This document shows, piece by piece, positions 39,368-49,600 of a DNA stretch of 64,000 bases. The position numbers and the translations under genes are program-made. Every line of letters starts with the position of its first letter. Position 1 is the stretch's first letter. The stretch is from Microvirga calopogonii. Lineage in GTDB: Bacteria; Pseudomonadota; Alphaproteobacteria; Rhizobiales; Beijerinckiaceae. The notes below the pieces were generated by a model. It was given only the letters and a program-made list of their open reading frames with translations, had not been told where the DNA came from and searched no databases. The stretch covers positions 88,913 to 152,912 of the forward strand of contig NZ_QDGA01000006.1 in NCBI RefSeq assembly GCF_003347665.1, written 5' to 3'.

Positions 39368-41013
39368 TAAATTGCCGCCTCGCTAACAAGACGAAGGCGT
39401 GTGCTCGGCAGCGGAATGACATTGTCGAAGACCAGAGGTCCAATCTCGCTGGCAGGGACGGGAGCTCCCAGGAGGTAGCCCTGAGCGTCGGTGAATCCTT
39501 CCTTGATCAGGAAGTGAAGCTCGTCCGGCGTCTCGACCCCTTCGGCAATGACGGGCAGGCCGAGACCATCACACAGCAGGCGCACGGCCCGGACGATCGC
39601 GGCGGCCTGCTTATTGGCATGAACTGCCTTGATGAACGATCGGTCGATTTTGATCTTGTCGAGCGGAAACTCCCGCACATTCGACAAGGAGGAATAGCCG
39701 GTTCCGAAATCGTCCATGGCGATGGTGACGCCCAGCGCCTTGAGCCTGTTGAGCGTTTGCCGGGCTCGGCCGGGATCACTGATGAGGGCTGTCTCGGTCA
39801 CCTCGATCTCGAGGCGCTCTGGCGAGAGCCTGGTGTCAGCCAGAATGCTTTCGACCAACTCGGCCAGTCCCTGATCAATAAGCTGCCGCGCAGAAACATT
39901 GACAGCAATCGTGAGTGGTCGGGTCCAGCTTGCTGCCTGCCGGCAGGCTGTGCGTAAAACCCATTCTCCGACGGTGAGGATCAGGCTGCTCTCCTCGGCG
40001 ATCGGTATAAAGAGCCCGGGCGGGATGTCACCACGGGCGGGATGCTTCCACCGCAACAGGGCCTCAAAGCCCGTCACCTCCCCAGCGCCGATCTTCGCCT
40101 GGGGTTGGTAGACAAGGTAGAGTTGATCATCCTGGAGGGCTTGGCGGAGATCCTGTTCGATGGTTCGGCGTTCGCGCAGCTTGTCGCCCATCGCTGGATC
40201 GAAGAAGCGGCAGGCCCCGCTCGATTCCTCCTTGACCCGGTGAAGAGCGGTATCGGCGCATGAGAGCAACTCGGCCCGGTCACCGGCATCGGTTGGATAC
40301 AAGGCGATGCCGATGCTCACAGATACGGACCCGGGAAGGTCTTTGACCTGAAGGCCGGCAGCGACTGCCTTCTGCAGCCGCTCTGCAAGGAGGCGGGCTT
40401 CCGTCGGGCTTTCAATATTGGGCATGAGAACCGCGAATTCGTCGCCGCCAAGCCGCGCAAGGATCTGACCGCGGCTCAGGACCGTCGCCAGCTTGCTGGC
40501 AACGTCCCGAAGGGTGTGGTCGCCGGTCGTATGACCATAAAGATCGTTAATGTCCTTGAAGCCATCGATATCGAGGCAGAGGATTGCCAGCTGTTGGGTC
40601 CTTGCCTGGTGGACGGAGATCTCGCGATCAAGCCTGTCAATGAAGTTGGCCCTGTTCTCAAGGCCCGTCACAAGATCACGGGTCCGGTTCCAACGGTCCC
40701 GGATACTCATGCCTGCGCCGATCCCGGTGAGAACGACACCCGTGACGAAGGCCAGGAGGGTTAAGCTGATGCCAAATCCATCCGGGGGAGGGGGCGCCAC
40801 CACTCTGGTTCCGACCCAGTAGGTCGACCATAGGCCGAAGAGAGCAGCCGCGATTGCCACGCCTTTGAGGACAAATCGCTTGGAGCCCCGGACTTTGCCT
40901 GCCTGTTTCCACTGATGGACGCACGTAAGACAGGCAACAGCAAGGGTCGCAACCTCCATCGCAATCAAGAGAGCAGATCGCTCTGTGAAGACAAATCCAG
41001 AAACGGTCAGCAT
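39367..41013 (-). CDS. Membrane GGDEF-EAL protein
   Basis: 548 residues. Three hydrophobic segments in the first 110 residues, then a GGDEF domain (RLGGDEFAVLM, with DLVTGLENR and DIDGFKDIND) and an EAL domain (FEALLRWKHP, NVSARQL, EVTETALI, DDFGTGYSS, KIDRSFI, EGVET, QGYLLGAP). Both active-site signatures look complete, so it may be bifunctional or one domain may regulate the other. It is coupled to the cyclase at 38135. Confidence 0.9.
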   Translation of the reverse strand: MLTVSGFVFTERSALLIAMEVATLAVACLTCVHQWKQAGKVRGSKRFVLKGVAIAAALFGLWSTYWVGTRVVAPPPPDGFGISLTLLAFVTGVVLTGIGAGMSIRDRWNRTRDLVTGLENRANFIDRLDREISVHQARTQQLAILCLDIDGFKDINDLYGHTTGDHTLRDVASKLATVLSRGQILARLGGDEFAVLMPNIESPTEARLLAERLQKAVAAGLQVKDLPGSVSVSIGIALYPTDAGDRAELLSCADTALHRVKEESSGACRFFDPAMGDKLRERRTIEQDLRQALQDDQLYLVYQPQAKIGAGEVTGFEALLRWKHPARGDIPPGLFIPIAEESSLILTVGEWVLRTACRQAASWTRPLTIAVNVSARQLIDQGLAELVESILADTRLSPERLEIEVTETALISDPGRARQTLNRLKALGVTIAMDDFGTGYSSLSNVREFPLDKIKIDRSFIKAVHANKQAAAIVRAVRLLCDGLGLPVIAEGVETPDELHFLIKEGFTDAQGYLLGAPVPASEIGPLVFDNVIPLPSTRLRLVSEAAI

Positions 41014-41368
41014 AGGACGCCCGCGTTAACCTCCGAGCTTCAGCTGCCACAAAGTGCTTGAACTCGAACCAGATCAAAAATGTCGATGGTGATGTCGATA
41101 TACCGGGTTCTCACCGGTATGGCGGGGCGGCATCATGCCTTTGGATCGGGCCCAGACGGGTGAGCATCCAATCCGCCATAGGAAAGTCAAATCAAGACTT
41201 TCACTGCTGTGACTTTTAATTCGGATCCGGGCCAATCACAATCAGCGATAAGCGTGTTAAGCACCAGGGTTAATCCCAAGCCTGGACCATCAAACCCAAT
41301 GTTTGGTGTATAGAATCTTTAAGCTTCAGGAGGAGGCGCAGGCCCGCTGCTTCGGACCTGCGCTCCGC
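41014..41368. other. Intergenic region with hairpin
   Basis: No gene seen. A GCGCAGGCC...GGACCTGCGC hairpin near 41337-41366 follows the end of the broken metallophosphatase reading frame and could be its terminator. The rest shows AT-rich sequence near 41200-41260 which may hold the promoter for the GGDEF-EAL operon. Confidence 0.3.
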
Positions 41369-42289
41369 CTAGCTGACGTACACCAGCTTCCTGGGATCGA
41401 GTTCGTCTTCACCGTCCCATTGATATGCGGCGAGATGGCCGCCCTTCGCGACGGAGTAGTCGAGGCAGAGCCGGCGCCGGTCAGTCAGGCTCGGATTTCC
41501 CTGAAGCTAGTAATGGCCAAAGACCACCGAGGCGGCGTGGTCGTAGTCCAAGCGATCCTCGGGGCCGAGTTCGATATCCGGCAGGAGAGCGGTTGTCTCT
41601 GGATCGACGAGAGCAGCGCTCCTGTAGGTGGTAGCCGCATCGTCCCACCAGCGGATGCGGGTGTTGGTGCGCTCGTGACCATCCTTATCGAAGAACGATA
41701 CGCCTGCGGGGAGGGCGATCTCAAGGCCCTTCAGGAGGATCTCGACGGCGTTGTGCGCCGGATGCCCCTTGGCGAAAGAGGCATAGACGCCATCCTTTGT
41801 GAGCGAAGCTTCCTGATTGACGAAGTCCCTCATGACGGCGATCTCGCGAGGATGCCAGCAGGCATGGATGACCCGAAGGCCATCAGTCTCCCACCAGAGG
41901 GGAAGGGTCATGAACCACTCGACCAGTTCCCGGTGGAGAGGAGAGCCCTCACCGGCGGCCTGCAGAAACGCCTGATGTTGGTTGCGGTTCTTGGCACTGT
42001 GCGCCCGGAGCGGCCGAGAGGGCTCGTTGGGATCGGTGAGGAACCAGCCGATGGCATTGTGCTCATGGTTGCCCATCGTCACAAGGGCGAAGCCTTCGTC
42101 TCTCATGCGGCGCAGGATCTGAACGGTTTCGAGTTGCTCGGGCCCCCTGTCGATGAGGTCGCCCACGCTGACCAGCGTCCGGTCCTGATGCTGCCAGGTG
42201 CCGTTCTTGAGCTTATAGCCAAGCTTGGACAGGAGGGCGGTAAGCTTGGACGCGTGTCCATGGACGTCGGCGACAATATCAAAGCGCAA
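41369..42289 (-). pseudogene. Metallophosphatase with in-frame amber codon
   Basis: The frame starts at 42289 and reads RFDIVADVHGHA, SVGDLIDRGP, TMGNHEHNA and IHACWHP, the metal-binding blocks of calcineurin-like phosphatases (PrpE/ApaH-like). It reaches VVFGHY and then TAG at 41507-41509. Beyond it the same frame continues LQGNPSLTDRRRLCLDYSVA, KGGHLAAYQWDGEDEL and stops at 41369. Relatives continue in this place with a Trp (HYW), so TGG to TAG is likely. The truncated product lacks the final strands. Amber suppression is a possible alternative. Confidence 0.75.
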
Positions 42290-42442
42290 TTCGAACTCCT
42301 TTCAGGTGCACTTTCAGCACCCAAAGCTTGGCCGTTCGTACGAGACGGACGGGCGCCATTTGATTTCTACTTTTCGGGGATCTTGATGACCTAAATTGCC
42401 AAGCTTTGCGGAAGAAATAAAGCCAAAACTTCCGCCTTGAAT

Positions 42443-42460
42443 GTTCGGAATTAACCGAAC
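42443..42460. promoter_or_regulatory. Inverted repeat, possible operator
   Basis: GTTCGG-AATTAA-CCGAAC, 6-bp arms in an AT-rich stretch about 155 bp upstream of the minus-strand phosphatase start at 42289. It could bind a dimeric regulator. Confidence 0.3.
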
Positions 42461-42516
42461 GTTAACCATGTCGGCGATATCAAGGCAGCAACCGGGATGT
42501 GGGGCACTCGGCTGAC

Positions 42517-42558
42517 GTGGTTAAGGGGTGGCGCGGATGTACCGTCACCCCTGACCAC
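42517..42558. terminator. Long hairpin past gene at 42575
   Basis: GTGGTTAAGGGGTG against CACCCCTGACCAC, a near-perfect 12-bp stem with one mismatch. It lies 17 bp beyond the stop of the minus-strand gene. No T-run. Confidence 0.4.
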
Positions 42559-42574
42559 TGTCCAGCGAAGGGGT

Positions 42575-42811
42575 TCAATCCCTGCTGTAGGCGAGTGAGA
42601 TCCCAAGTGGGAGTGGTCCCAGATCCAGGTCGCCGGCGATCTCGACGAGACGCCCATGATTATTCCCGATCGCATTCATAAGCACGTGCTCGAATTCAGC
42701 GACGGTCTCCCTTTCACTCGGGATGGAATCACGCCAGCCGCAATCCTCTGCTTGTTGCAGTCGCTTTCGGCGAGCGTCCAATTCAGCGAAATATTCACGA
42801 AGGGTCGGCAT
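42575..42811 (-). CDS. Hypothetical protein
   Basis: 78 residues (MPTLREYFAELDARRKRLQQ), helical at the start, then acidic. Contains a few cysteines only. No strong ribosome binding site is visible. No family recognised. Lies downstream of the serralysin gene's terminator. Confidence 0.45.
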   Translation of the reverse strand: MPTLREYFAELDARRKRLQQAEDCGWRDSIPSERETVAEFEHVLMNAIGNNHGRLVEIAGDLDLGPLPLGISLAYSRD

Positions 42812-42850
42812 CGGTTTCGGGGCCTCTTGGTTTCATCTGCCCGAAACAAG

Positions 42851-42876
42851 AAAGGGAGGCCTGAGGCCTCCCCTTG
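42851..42876 (-). terminator. Rho-independent terminator of serralysin gene
   Basis: On the minus strand GGGAGGCC, 3-nt loop, GGCCTCCC and then TTTCTTGTTT. It begins 6 bp past the stop at 42882. Confidence 0.85.
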
Positions 42877-42881
42877 TGGGT

Positions 42882-44231
42882 TTAGAGCATGAAGTAGGCG
42901 GCCTTCATGGACGAGACGCCTTTGACGCCGATGTAGTGGTCTGCGACGCCGTCTCCGTTGGAGTCGATAACGAGGTTATCGGTGGCAGTGTTGTAGTAGA
43001 ACTGCCCCGCCTTGTTGGCATTCAGCTTCCAGTCGCCCGTGGAGTTGCCGAGGAAGGTCATCTTCTGGCGGCCGGCGACATCCGGGTTAGCATCGAAGCT
43101 CCGGAAGTTGATCTTGTCGTCCGCCCGAAAATCGTAGATCCGATCGAACGAATTCAGGTCGCCGAGGTCTCCGTAGGAGTTGAACTTGAACTGGTCTTTC
43201 CCGGATCCTCCATAGAGCCGATCAGCGCCACCACCGCCCCAGATGGTGTCGTTTCCGGCACCACCCGATAGGTAGTCCATCCCGTCGCCGCCGCTGAGGA
43301 GGTCGTTACCCGACTCCCCATAGAGCTTGTCGTCGCCGGCACCACCATAGAGCTTGTCGTTACCGGCGCCGCCCTTAAGGGTGTTGTTCTCGGAGTTGCC
43401 AGTGATCGTATCGTTGAACTTCGAGCCTTTGGCGTTTTCGATAACCGTCGTCTTGCTGATAACAACCTGGCCATCAGAGATAACAGAACCCGCCTTCTTG
43501 TTGACGTAACTCCAGCTTCCGGGTTCAAGATTGATCGAGACTTTGTACTTCGCAGCCGAAGCGTCGAGCGTATCGATCCCGCCAGGATCGAACAGGTACT
43601 TGTCGTTACCCATCTTATAGGTGTTGTTGCCCAGGCGAACCTGCGGAGTTCCGTAGATCTCCTGGAGCGCCATGATGTCATAAACGCCCATCTTGTTGTC
43701 GGGGCCGGTATAGTCGTAGCCCATGGCGGAAGAGGCGAGCTCCTTCCCCCTCAGGGCGTACGGCCCCTCGAAGGGGTGCTGAAGTCCGAGAGCATGGCCG
43801 ATCTCATGGAGCAGGGTGTGGATGCCCTGACCGCTCTTGGTGTTGTACTTGATATGGCTGTCGGCCCAGACCTGGCCCTGCTCAAACCGTCCGAGCACCT
43901 TGTTGTAGTAGATGCCCATCGAACTGCCGACGATATCTCCGCTGAAATCGTACTGGCCGAAGGCGAGCAGAGAATTGGCTGCGTCAGATTCGACGAAAGT
44001 CACATTGGCGATCGAGGAGATGTAGCCGAGAGCGGCATAGACCGTCGCCTTCTCCTGAGCCGAGTAGGTCGAGAAGGTCGATGCCTTCCTGTCGCTGCTG
44101 CCTTCCGGGGCCGCGTTCATGAAAGAGAAGGTGATGACGGCTCCTTCTCCGTCAGCCTTGTTTGCATAGTCGCGGAAAGACTCGTTTTCCTTATCGGTTC
44201 CGCGGAGGGCGAGGATGGCTCTAGCAGACAT
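42882..44231 (-). CDS. Serralysin-like M10 metalloprotease with RTX repeats
   Basis: 449 residues. Zinc site HEIGHALGLQH at 142-152 (H142, E143, H146, H152), followed by an AMGYDY Met-turn-like segment. Residues about 270-350 contain several calcium-binding GGxGxDxLxG nonapeptides (GGAGNDKLYGGAGDDKLYGE and more), then the serralysin C-terminal domain (DLNSFDRIYDFRADDKINFR). Such proteins have no N-terminal signal and leave the cell by a type I secretion system that reads the C-terminus; no such transporter lies in this window. A leader box sits near 44358. Confidence 0.85.
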   Translation of the reverse strand: MSARAILALRGTDKENESFRDYANKADGEGAVITFSFMNAAPEGSSDRKASTFSTYSAQEKATVYAALGYISSIANVTFVESDAANSLLAFGQYDFSGDIVGSSMGIYYNKVLGRFEQGQVWADSHIKYNTKSGQGIHTLLHEIGHALGLQHPFEGPYALRGKELASSAMGYDYTGPDNKMGVYDIMALQEIYGTPQVRLGNNTYKMGNDKYLFDPGGIDTLDASAAKYKVSINLEPGSWSYVNKKAGSVISDGQVVISKTTVIENAKGSKFNDTITGNSENNTLKGGAGNDKLYGGAGDDKLYGESGNDLLSGGDGMDYLSGGAGNDTIWGGGGADRLYGGSGKDQFKFNSYGDLGDLNSFDRIYDFRADDKINFRSFDANPDVAGRQKMTFLGNSTGDWKLNANKAGQFYYNTATDNLVIDSNGDGVADHYIGVKGVSSMKAAYFML

Positions 44232-44477
44232 ATTGTTACTTTCTCATTCTTGAAGCATGAGCAAGCGAGCGCACTTGTAATGCATCAAACCGAAATAGAA
44301 TGGTAGGATACAAAACCGTTTGCGCCGCTGGCGGTCAAGCTGTTTCAGTTTCATTCTGGGGATTTAATTTCCCGTCCTAATAAGGACGCCGTCTCGAAAT
44401 CCCGACTGGCTTGTGCACCGCGGATGATCGTCATTGCCCGTTAATCAGTGTGGCAAACGGGGTTTGTTGATCCATAC
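44232..44477. other. Intergenic region upstream of serralysin gene
   Basis: About 245 bp with no gene. It contains one leader box (AAATCCCCAGAATG on minus, near 44358) about 120 nt from the serralysin start and AT-rich sequence. Probably the protease promoter. Confidence 0.3.
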
Positions 44478-44504
44478 AAAAAGGGGGCGTGCTCAAGCGC
44501 CCCG
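44478..44504 (-). terminator. Rho-independent terminator
   Basis: Minus-strand GGGGCG, 8-nt loop, CGCCCC then CTTTTTG. It follows the gene at 44524. Confidence 0.75.
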
Positions 44505-44523
44505 TGTCTCGCTAATCTTTAGT

Positions 44524-44769
44524 TCAGGCGAAGAGTTCGGTCTGTCTGATCTTAGGTTTTGCCGCTGCTGCTTCCAGAGCGAGTTGCCTCTGAACACGCG
44601 GACTGTGCATTCCGATCTTAAGACGGCGACGTTCGTCTTCACACCTGGCGATGTAGTCTTGAAGGGTACCATCGCGGACGGCCTCGCACATCTCGCGAGA
44701 CCCTGATGCAACCAACCGATTGCCATCGTAGAGGACGCTGGGTCCGTTCTCGACATCGATAATATGCAC
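44524..44769 (-). CDS. Hypothetical protein
   Basis: 81 residues from the GTG at 44769; AAGGAG is 8 nt upstream, while the alternative ATG at 44778 sits directly on the site. First part is beta-rich (IIDVENGPSVLYDGNRLVAS), the rest helical and basic. No family recognised. Own terminator downstream. Confidence 0.5.
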   Translation of the reverse strand: MHIIDVENGPSVLYDGNRLVASGSREMCEAVRDGTLQDYIARCEDERRRLKIGMHSPRVQRQLALEAAAAKPKIRQTELFA

Positions 44770-44782
44770 GGGCAACATCTCC

Positions 44783-45214
44783 TTAGATATGCGCTCTACG
44801 TCCAGCCTGAATGGCTCGAGGCATCATGGATTGTCCGGGGCGACAACGATCGGCGACATACGATCCAGCCGCAGAGGCACTCGAGAAAACGCCCTCGAAT
44901 TTTCCGTCGATATACAGACCAACGTGATCAGAGCCGCGAATTGGGGTCAGATCGTATGTTCGCTCTGTCCGAGGCTTCGGGCTCCGGGACGGCACGGTCC
45001 GGACAATCTTAAGGGCTGATGCCTGGGTAAGGGCGGCGCTAGCGTCGTCGAATGGTCCGTGTGACAAACCATCGATGATCAGTTCTACCCGCGAGCCGTC
45101 GAGGGGATCCAGTCTGATCTGACCCAAAATGGCGCAGCGCCGGACTTTGCTATTCAGCTTGCGACTGAAAGTCGTTCGATTTCCATAGGAGCCGGTTTTG
45201 GAGCACTTGCGCAT
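44783..45214 (-). CDS. Hypothetical basic protein
   Basis: 143 residues, basic start (MRKCSKTGSYGNRTTFSRKL). Two similar strand-turn segments occur: VELIIDGLSHGPFDDASAAL and VGLYIDGKFEGVFSSASAAG, which suggests an internal duplication of a small fold. No ribosome binding site is obvious. Function unknown. Precedes the gene at 44524 by 13 bp. Confidence 0.5.
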   Translation of the reverse strand: MRKCSKTGSYGNRTTFSRKLNSKVRRCAILGQIRLDPLDGSRVELIIDGLSHGPFDDASAALTQASALKIVRTVPSRSPKPRTERTYDLTPIRGSDHVGLYIDGKFEGVFSSASAAGSYVADRCRPGQSMMPRAIQAGRRAHI

Positions 45215-45244
45215 GGTCGCATATTAAGGAAGGCAGATGAGGTC

Positions 45245-45283
45245 TCTCCGCACGACGCACTGATGGGCGGTATCGTGCGGAGA
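45245..45283. terminator. Long hairpin downstream of nrdJ
   Basis: TCTCCGCACGA and TCGTGCGGAGA, an 11-bp perfect stem with a 17-nt loop, about 45 bp past the nrdJ stop. No T-run, so it may be a processing or Rho-related site. Confidence 0.45.
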
Positions 45284-45327
45284 ACTGGGTTAAACGACGC
45301 CTTTATGGGCGCCAGGGCTCGGATGCG

Positions 45328-48300
45328 TTAGCTGCATCCGCCGTTCTGATTTCCGCACGAAGTGCATGAAATGCACTTGCCCGCACGCACCGTTTCGAAC
45401 GATCCGCAAGAGTTGCAGGTCTCCCCAGTGAAGCCTTGGCTCTTTGCCTGGCTCACCTTTGTGGCGAGATCGTCAGCCGGCCTCGTCACCGGAGGTTGGA
45501 ACGGCAGACTCTCGACCGGGTGCATTGCCAAAGCGGCGTTGCCGTCGACCTGAGGGATGATAGCCGCCGTTGAGATGGCGACGGTCTGAGCGACCGTCTG
45601 GACATCGGAGCGAACAAATCCGCGGGAGATCGGGAGGACGACGCCTGTAGGATCGGAGGAGCTGCCGTCGTTCTTGCCAAGCCCGACGGTCGTCGGTGCG
45701 TTCTCCGGCTCTACGTGAGCGAGGTCATTGCGGCCGAGATAAGACACGGCAAGCTCGCGGAACACGTAGTCGAGGATCGAGGTCGCGGACTTGATGCGAT
45801 CATTGTTCTGGACGAAGCCGGCCGGCTCGAAGCGCGTGAAGGTGAAGGCCTCCACGTACTCCTCCAGCGGCACGCCGTATTGCAGGCCGAGCGAGATCGC
45901 GATGGCGAAGTTGTTCATCATGGCCCGGAAGGCGGCGCCTTCCTTGTGCATGTCGATGAAGATCTCGCCGAGGCGTCCGTCGTTGTACTCGCCGGTCCGG
46001 AGGTAAACGCGGTGCCCACCGACTGTCGCCTTTTGGGTGTAGCCTTTGCGGCGGTCGGGCATACGCTCCCGATCCCTGACTTTGATGATGCGCTCGACAA
46101 CCTTCTCGACCATCCGCTCGGAAATCTGAGCGACCTTGGCGGCGGCCGGCAGGGCGGCGACCGTCTCGGCGGCGTCCTCCGCATCCTCGTCCTCATCGGC
46201 GATGAGGGCGGAGTTGAGCGGTTGCGAGAGCTTGGAGCCGTCGCGGTAGAGCGCGTTGGCCTTCAGACCCAGCTTCCAGGAAAGCATGTAGGCGTTCTTG
46301 CAATCCTCGACGGTGGCGTCGTTGGGCATGTTGATCGTCTTGGAGATCGCGCCCGAGATGAAGGGCTGCGCAGCCGCCATCATGCGGATGTGGCTCTCGA
46401 CCGAGAGATAACGCTTGCCGATCTTGCCGCACGGGTTGGCGCAATCGAACACCGCGTAGTGCTCGACTTTGAGGAAGGGAGCTCCCTCGAGAGTCATCGC
46501 CCCGCAGATGTGGATGTTTGCGGCCTCGATGTCGGCCTTCGAGAAGCCGAGGAAGGACAACAGGTCGAAGGACGGGTCGCTGAGTTTTTCCGCCGGCACT
46601 TTCAGTGTGCCGGTCAGGAAGTCCTCGCCCAGGGTCCAGCGGTTGAAGACGAACTTGATGTCGAAGGCCGATTTCAGGCCCTTCTCCACCGCGTCGATCT
46701 TCTCGTCCGAAAATCCCTTGGAGCGGAGCGAGCCCGGGTTGATGGCGGGAGCCTGCTTCATGGAGCCGTGGCCGACCGCATAGGCCTCGATCTCGGCGAT
46801 CTCGGACTCGCGGTAGCCGAGCGCGCGCAGGGCGTCGGGCACCGCCCGGTTGATGATCTTGAAGTAGCCGCCGCCGGCGAGCTTCTTGAACTTCACGAGG
46901 GCGAAGTCGGGCTCGATGCCGGTGGTGTCGCAATCCATCACGAGACCGATCGTGCCGGTGGGGGCGATCACGGTGGCCTGCGCGTTGCGGTAGCCGTTCG
47001 TCTCGCCGAGCTCCAGGGCCTTGTCCCAGGTCCGCTTGGCCTCTGCTGCGAGGCGCTCACCCAGGGAGTTCCACGCCTCGTTCAGGGGGCCCGACCGGTT
47101 CAGGATATCCACATCGAGGGGGACAAGACTGGTCGAGAGCCCATCGTACCCGTCGAGAGCCCCGATAGCCGCGCGGCGGTGATTATACATCACGCGCAGC
47201 ATATGCTTGGCATTCTTCTCGTACTGCGGGAAGGGGCCAAGTTCCCCTGCCACCTCGGCCGAGGTGGCATAGGAGACGCCGGTCATGATCGCCGTGATGG
47301 CGCCCGTAATAGCCCGACCCTCATCAGAATCGTAGGGCAAGCCCATGGTCATGAGCAGGCCGCCGATATTGGCGAAGCCGAGGCCCAGCGTGCGATACTC
47401 GTAGGAAAGCTGCGCGATCTTCTTGGATGGGAATTGCGCCATCGTCACCGAGATTTCAAGCACCACCGTCCAGAGACGGCAGGCGTGCTGAAAGGCCTCG
47501 ATATCGAAGGAGCTGCCCTTGCGGTCCAGGAACTGAAGCAAGTTGGCGGAGGCGAGATTGCACGCCGTGTCGTCCAGGAACATGTATTCCGAGCACGGGT
47601 TCGAGGCCCGGATGCGGCCACCCTCAGGGCTGGTGTGCCAGTCATTCATGGTGGTGTTGAAGTGCAGGCCCGGATCGGCCGACGCCCAGGCGGCATAACC
47701 GATCTGCTCCCACAAGTCGCGAGCCTTGAGGGTCTTCATGACCTGGCCACCGCGACGGGCCGTCAGGTGCCAGTCAGCATCGTTCTCGACGGCACGCAGG
47801 AACTCCTCGGTCACGGAAACGGAGTTGTTGGAGTTCTGGCCGGAGACCGTGAGGTAGGCTTCCGAGTCCCAATCGGTGTCATAAATCGGGAAGTCGATGT
47901 CGGTGTAGCCCTGCTTGGCGAACTGGATCACCCGCTTGATGTAGTTGTCCGGAATCTGGACGCGACGGGCGAATTTGATTTCCTTCTTCAGCGCCGGGTT
48001 CTTCTCCGGGTCGAAGCAGGCATCGCCTTCGGCCTCGCAGTTCACGCAGGCCTTCAGAATGGCTTTCAGGTGCTTGGAAGCGAGTTTGGAGCCGGTCACG
48101 AGGGCGGCGACCTTCTGCTCCTCTTTCACCTTCCAGTCGATGTAAGCCTCAATGTCGGGGTGATCGACATCGATCACGACCATCTTCGCCGCGCGGCGGG
48201 TGGTGCCGCCCGACTTGATCGCGCCGGCCGCCCGGTCGCCGATCTTGAGGAAGCTCATGAGGCCCGACGAGCGGCCGCCGCCGGAGAGCTTTTCGCCCTC

Positions 48301-49020
48301 GCCGCGCAGCTTCGAGAAGTTGGAGCCGGTGCCGGAGCCGTACTTGAACAGGCGCGCCTCGCGGACCCACAGGTCCATGATGCCGCCCTCGTTCACCAGA
48401 TCGTCCTCAACGCTCTGGATGAAGCAGGCATGCGGCTGTGGATGTTCGTAAGAGGACTTCGACTTCGTCAGCTTGCCAGTCTTGTAGTCCACGTAATAGT
48501 GGCCCTGGCTCGGACCATCAATGCCGTAGGCCCAGTGCAGGCCGGTGTTGAACCATTGCGGCGAGTTCGGCGCCACCATCTGGTTGGCGAGCATGAAGCG
48601 CAGCTCGTCATGAAATGCATGGGCGTCTTCCTCGGAGGAGAAGTAGCCGCCCTTCCAGCCCCAATAGGCCCAGCAGCCGGCGAGGCGGTCGAACACCTGC
48701 TTGGAGGAGATCTCCGATCCATAGCGGCTGGCTTCCGGCAACTCGCCAAGAGCGGACTCGGTGGGCACGGAGCGCCAGAGCCAAGAGGGAACGTCGTTCT
48801 CCTCGACCTTCTTCAGGCGGGCCGGAACGCCGGCCTTGCGGAAATACTTTTGGGCGAGGACGTCCGCAGCGACCTGGCTCCAGGTCTCAGGAACCTCGAT
48901 GTTCTCGAGCTTGAAGACGACGGAGCCGTCCGGATTGCGGATCTCGCTCGTGGCGAGCCGGAAGGGGAGGGCAGCATAGGGCGACTGCCCTGCTGTGGTG
49001 AAACGGCGCTCGAACTGCAT
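45328..49020 (-). CDS. nrdJ: Class II (adenosylcobalamin-dependent) ribonucleotide reductase
   Basis: 1230 residues, normal for the long alphaproteobacterial NrdJ. Recognised blocks: the active-site region [38 protein letters not shown], a [13 protein letters not shown] loop and a C-terminal zinc-ribbon tail ([15 protein letters not shown], then [11 protein letters not shown]) that re-reduces the active site. The enzyme makes deoxyribonucleotides with a cobalamin radical and needs no oxygen. No cobalamin riboswitch was seen upstream. A long plus-strand open frame antisense to it is a composition artefact. It may be an extra copy supporting replication of the element, or the cell's only NrdJ. 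Confidence 0.95.
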   Translation of the reverse strand: MQFERRFTTAGQSPYAALPFRLATSEIRNPDGSVVFKLENIEVPETWSQVAADVLAQKYFRKAGVPARLKKVEENDVPSWLWRSVPTESALGELPEASRYGSEISSKQVFDRLAGCWAYWGWKGGYFSSEEDAHAFHDELRFMLANQMVAPNSPQWFNTGLHWAYGIDGPSQGHYYVDYKTGKLTKSKSSYEHPQPHACFIQSVEDDLVNEGGIMDLWVREARLFKYGSGTGSNFSKLRGEGEKLSGGGRSSGLMSFLKIGDRAAGAIKSGGTTRRAAKMVVIDVDHPDIEAYIDWKVKEEQKVAALVTGSKLASKHLKAILKACVNCEAEGDACFDPEKNPALKKEIKFARRVQIPDNYIKRVIQFAKQGYTDIDFPIYDTDWDSEAYLTVSGQNSNNSVSVTEEFLRAVENDADWHLTARRGGQVMKTLKARDLWEQIGYAAWASADPGLHFNTTMNDWHTSPEGGRIRASNPCSEYMFLDDTACNLASANLLQFLDRKGSSFDIEAFQHACRLWTVVLEISVTMAQFPSKKIAQLSYEYRTLGLGFANIGGLLMTMGLPYDSDEGRAITGAITAIMTGVSYATSAEVAGELGPFPQYEKNAKHMLRVMYNHRRAAIGALDGYDGLSTSLVPLDVDILNRSGPLNEAWNSLGERLAAEAKRTWDKALELGETNGYRNAQATVIAPTGTIGLVMDCDTTGIEPDFALVKFKKLAGGGYFKIINRAVPDALRALGYRESEIAEIEAYAVGHGSMKQAPAINPGSLRSKGFSDEKIDAVEKGLKSAFDIKFVFNRWTLGEDFLTGTLKVPAEKLSDPSFDLLSFLGFSKADIEAANIHICGAMTLEGAPFLKVEHYAVFDCANPCGKIGKRYLSVESHIRMMAAAQPFISGAISKTINMPNDATVEDCKNAYMLSWKLGLKANALYRDGSKLSQPLNSALIADEDEDAEDAAETVAALPAAAKVAQISERMVEKVVERIIKVRDRERMPDRRKGYTQKATVGGHRVYLRTGEYNDGRLGEIFIDMHKEGAAFRAMMNNFAIAISLGLQYGVPLEEYVEAFTFTRFEPAGFVQNNDRIKSATSILDYVFRELAVSYLGRNDLAHVEPENAPTTVGLGKNDGSSSDPTGVVLPISRGFVRSDVQTVAQTVAISTAAIIPQVDGNAALAMHPVESLPFQPPVTRPADDLATKVSQAKSQGFTGETCNSCGSFETVRAGKCISCTSCGNQNGGCS

Positions 49021-49268
49021 CGTGGGGCTAATCCTTACTTCGGAGATCTCGATCTCCGGGCCGCAGGTGCGGCTCTTTGACGAGTGGTCTCAGGGTCGTT
49101 CGCTTCCCAATGGAGGGCATACCCGAAGCGACCCAGAGGATGTTCTGGAACACCGCAAGTATGATTTGCGAATTAGATTGTACTTTAATTGTGCGCTAAT
49201 TCCAAAGACGATCAAGCCTCTGCCGCGAGCAAGGCTGAAATGTCCTTAATTTTCGGCGCTTTGGTAGG
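49021..49268. promoter_or_regulatory. nrdJ upstream region
   Basis: 248 bp without a gene. On the minus strand it has an AT-rich promoter-like part (about 49150-49200), then TGTTC-CA-GAACA, a short inverted repeat near 49145-49160, before the nrdJ start. Neither a NrdR box pair nor a B12 box could be identified. Confidence 0.3.
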
Positions 49269-49481
49269 TCAGGAGAGAATTCGCTGCCGCTCAATATGCC
49301 AACAGCGGATAGCGAATTTGATCGCCTTTGACGCACCGCCGACATGACAAATGGCTTCGGCGGCTGCGAGGAAGTCGTCCCTGTAAGTTCGGCGTGTGTA
49401 GATGGCGGAGTGGGTTTCGGAATGGCTAAAGCCGGCCAGGCTCATTGCCTGTTGCAGCCGCGGAAGAGGCCGATCGATCAT
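49269..49481 (-). CDS. Hypothetical protein
   Basis: 70 residues from the ATG at 49481, with CAGGAG 7 nt upstream. Helical (LPRLQQAMSLAGFSHSETHS) and basic. AACCCCAAAAGATC, a variant of the leader box, precedes it. No family recognised. Confidence 0.5.
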   Translation of the reverse strand: MIDRPLPRLQQAMSLAGFSHSETHSAIYTRRTYRDDFLAAAEAICHVGGASKAIKFAIRCWHIERQRILS

Positions 49482-49600
49482 GGGAGGTCTCCTGATCCAG
49501 ATCTTTTGGGGTTTGGTCCTGGTCAATGGATTTCGAGATCACCGGATCAGATTGGTTTTGAAGTTTTCCTGCGTTCATCAGAAAGGGGCGCGGCGCTTTA

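Noticed and set aside
45715..49080. 1121-codon plus-strand open frame
   Set aside because: It is exactly antisense to nrdJ and has no recognisable protein features; long antisense frames are common in GC-rich codon-biased genes.
49145..49165. LexA or NrdR site from TGTTCCAGAACA near nrdJ
   Set aside because: It fits neither GTTC-N7-GTTC nor the NrdR consensus; kept only as an unexplained inverted repeat.
49021..49268. Cobalamin riboswitch upstream of nrdJ
   Set aside because: I could not find a B12 box or the expected paired elements in the 248-bp leader.
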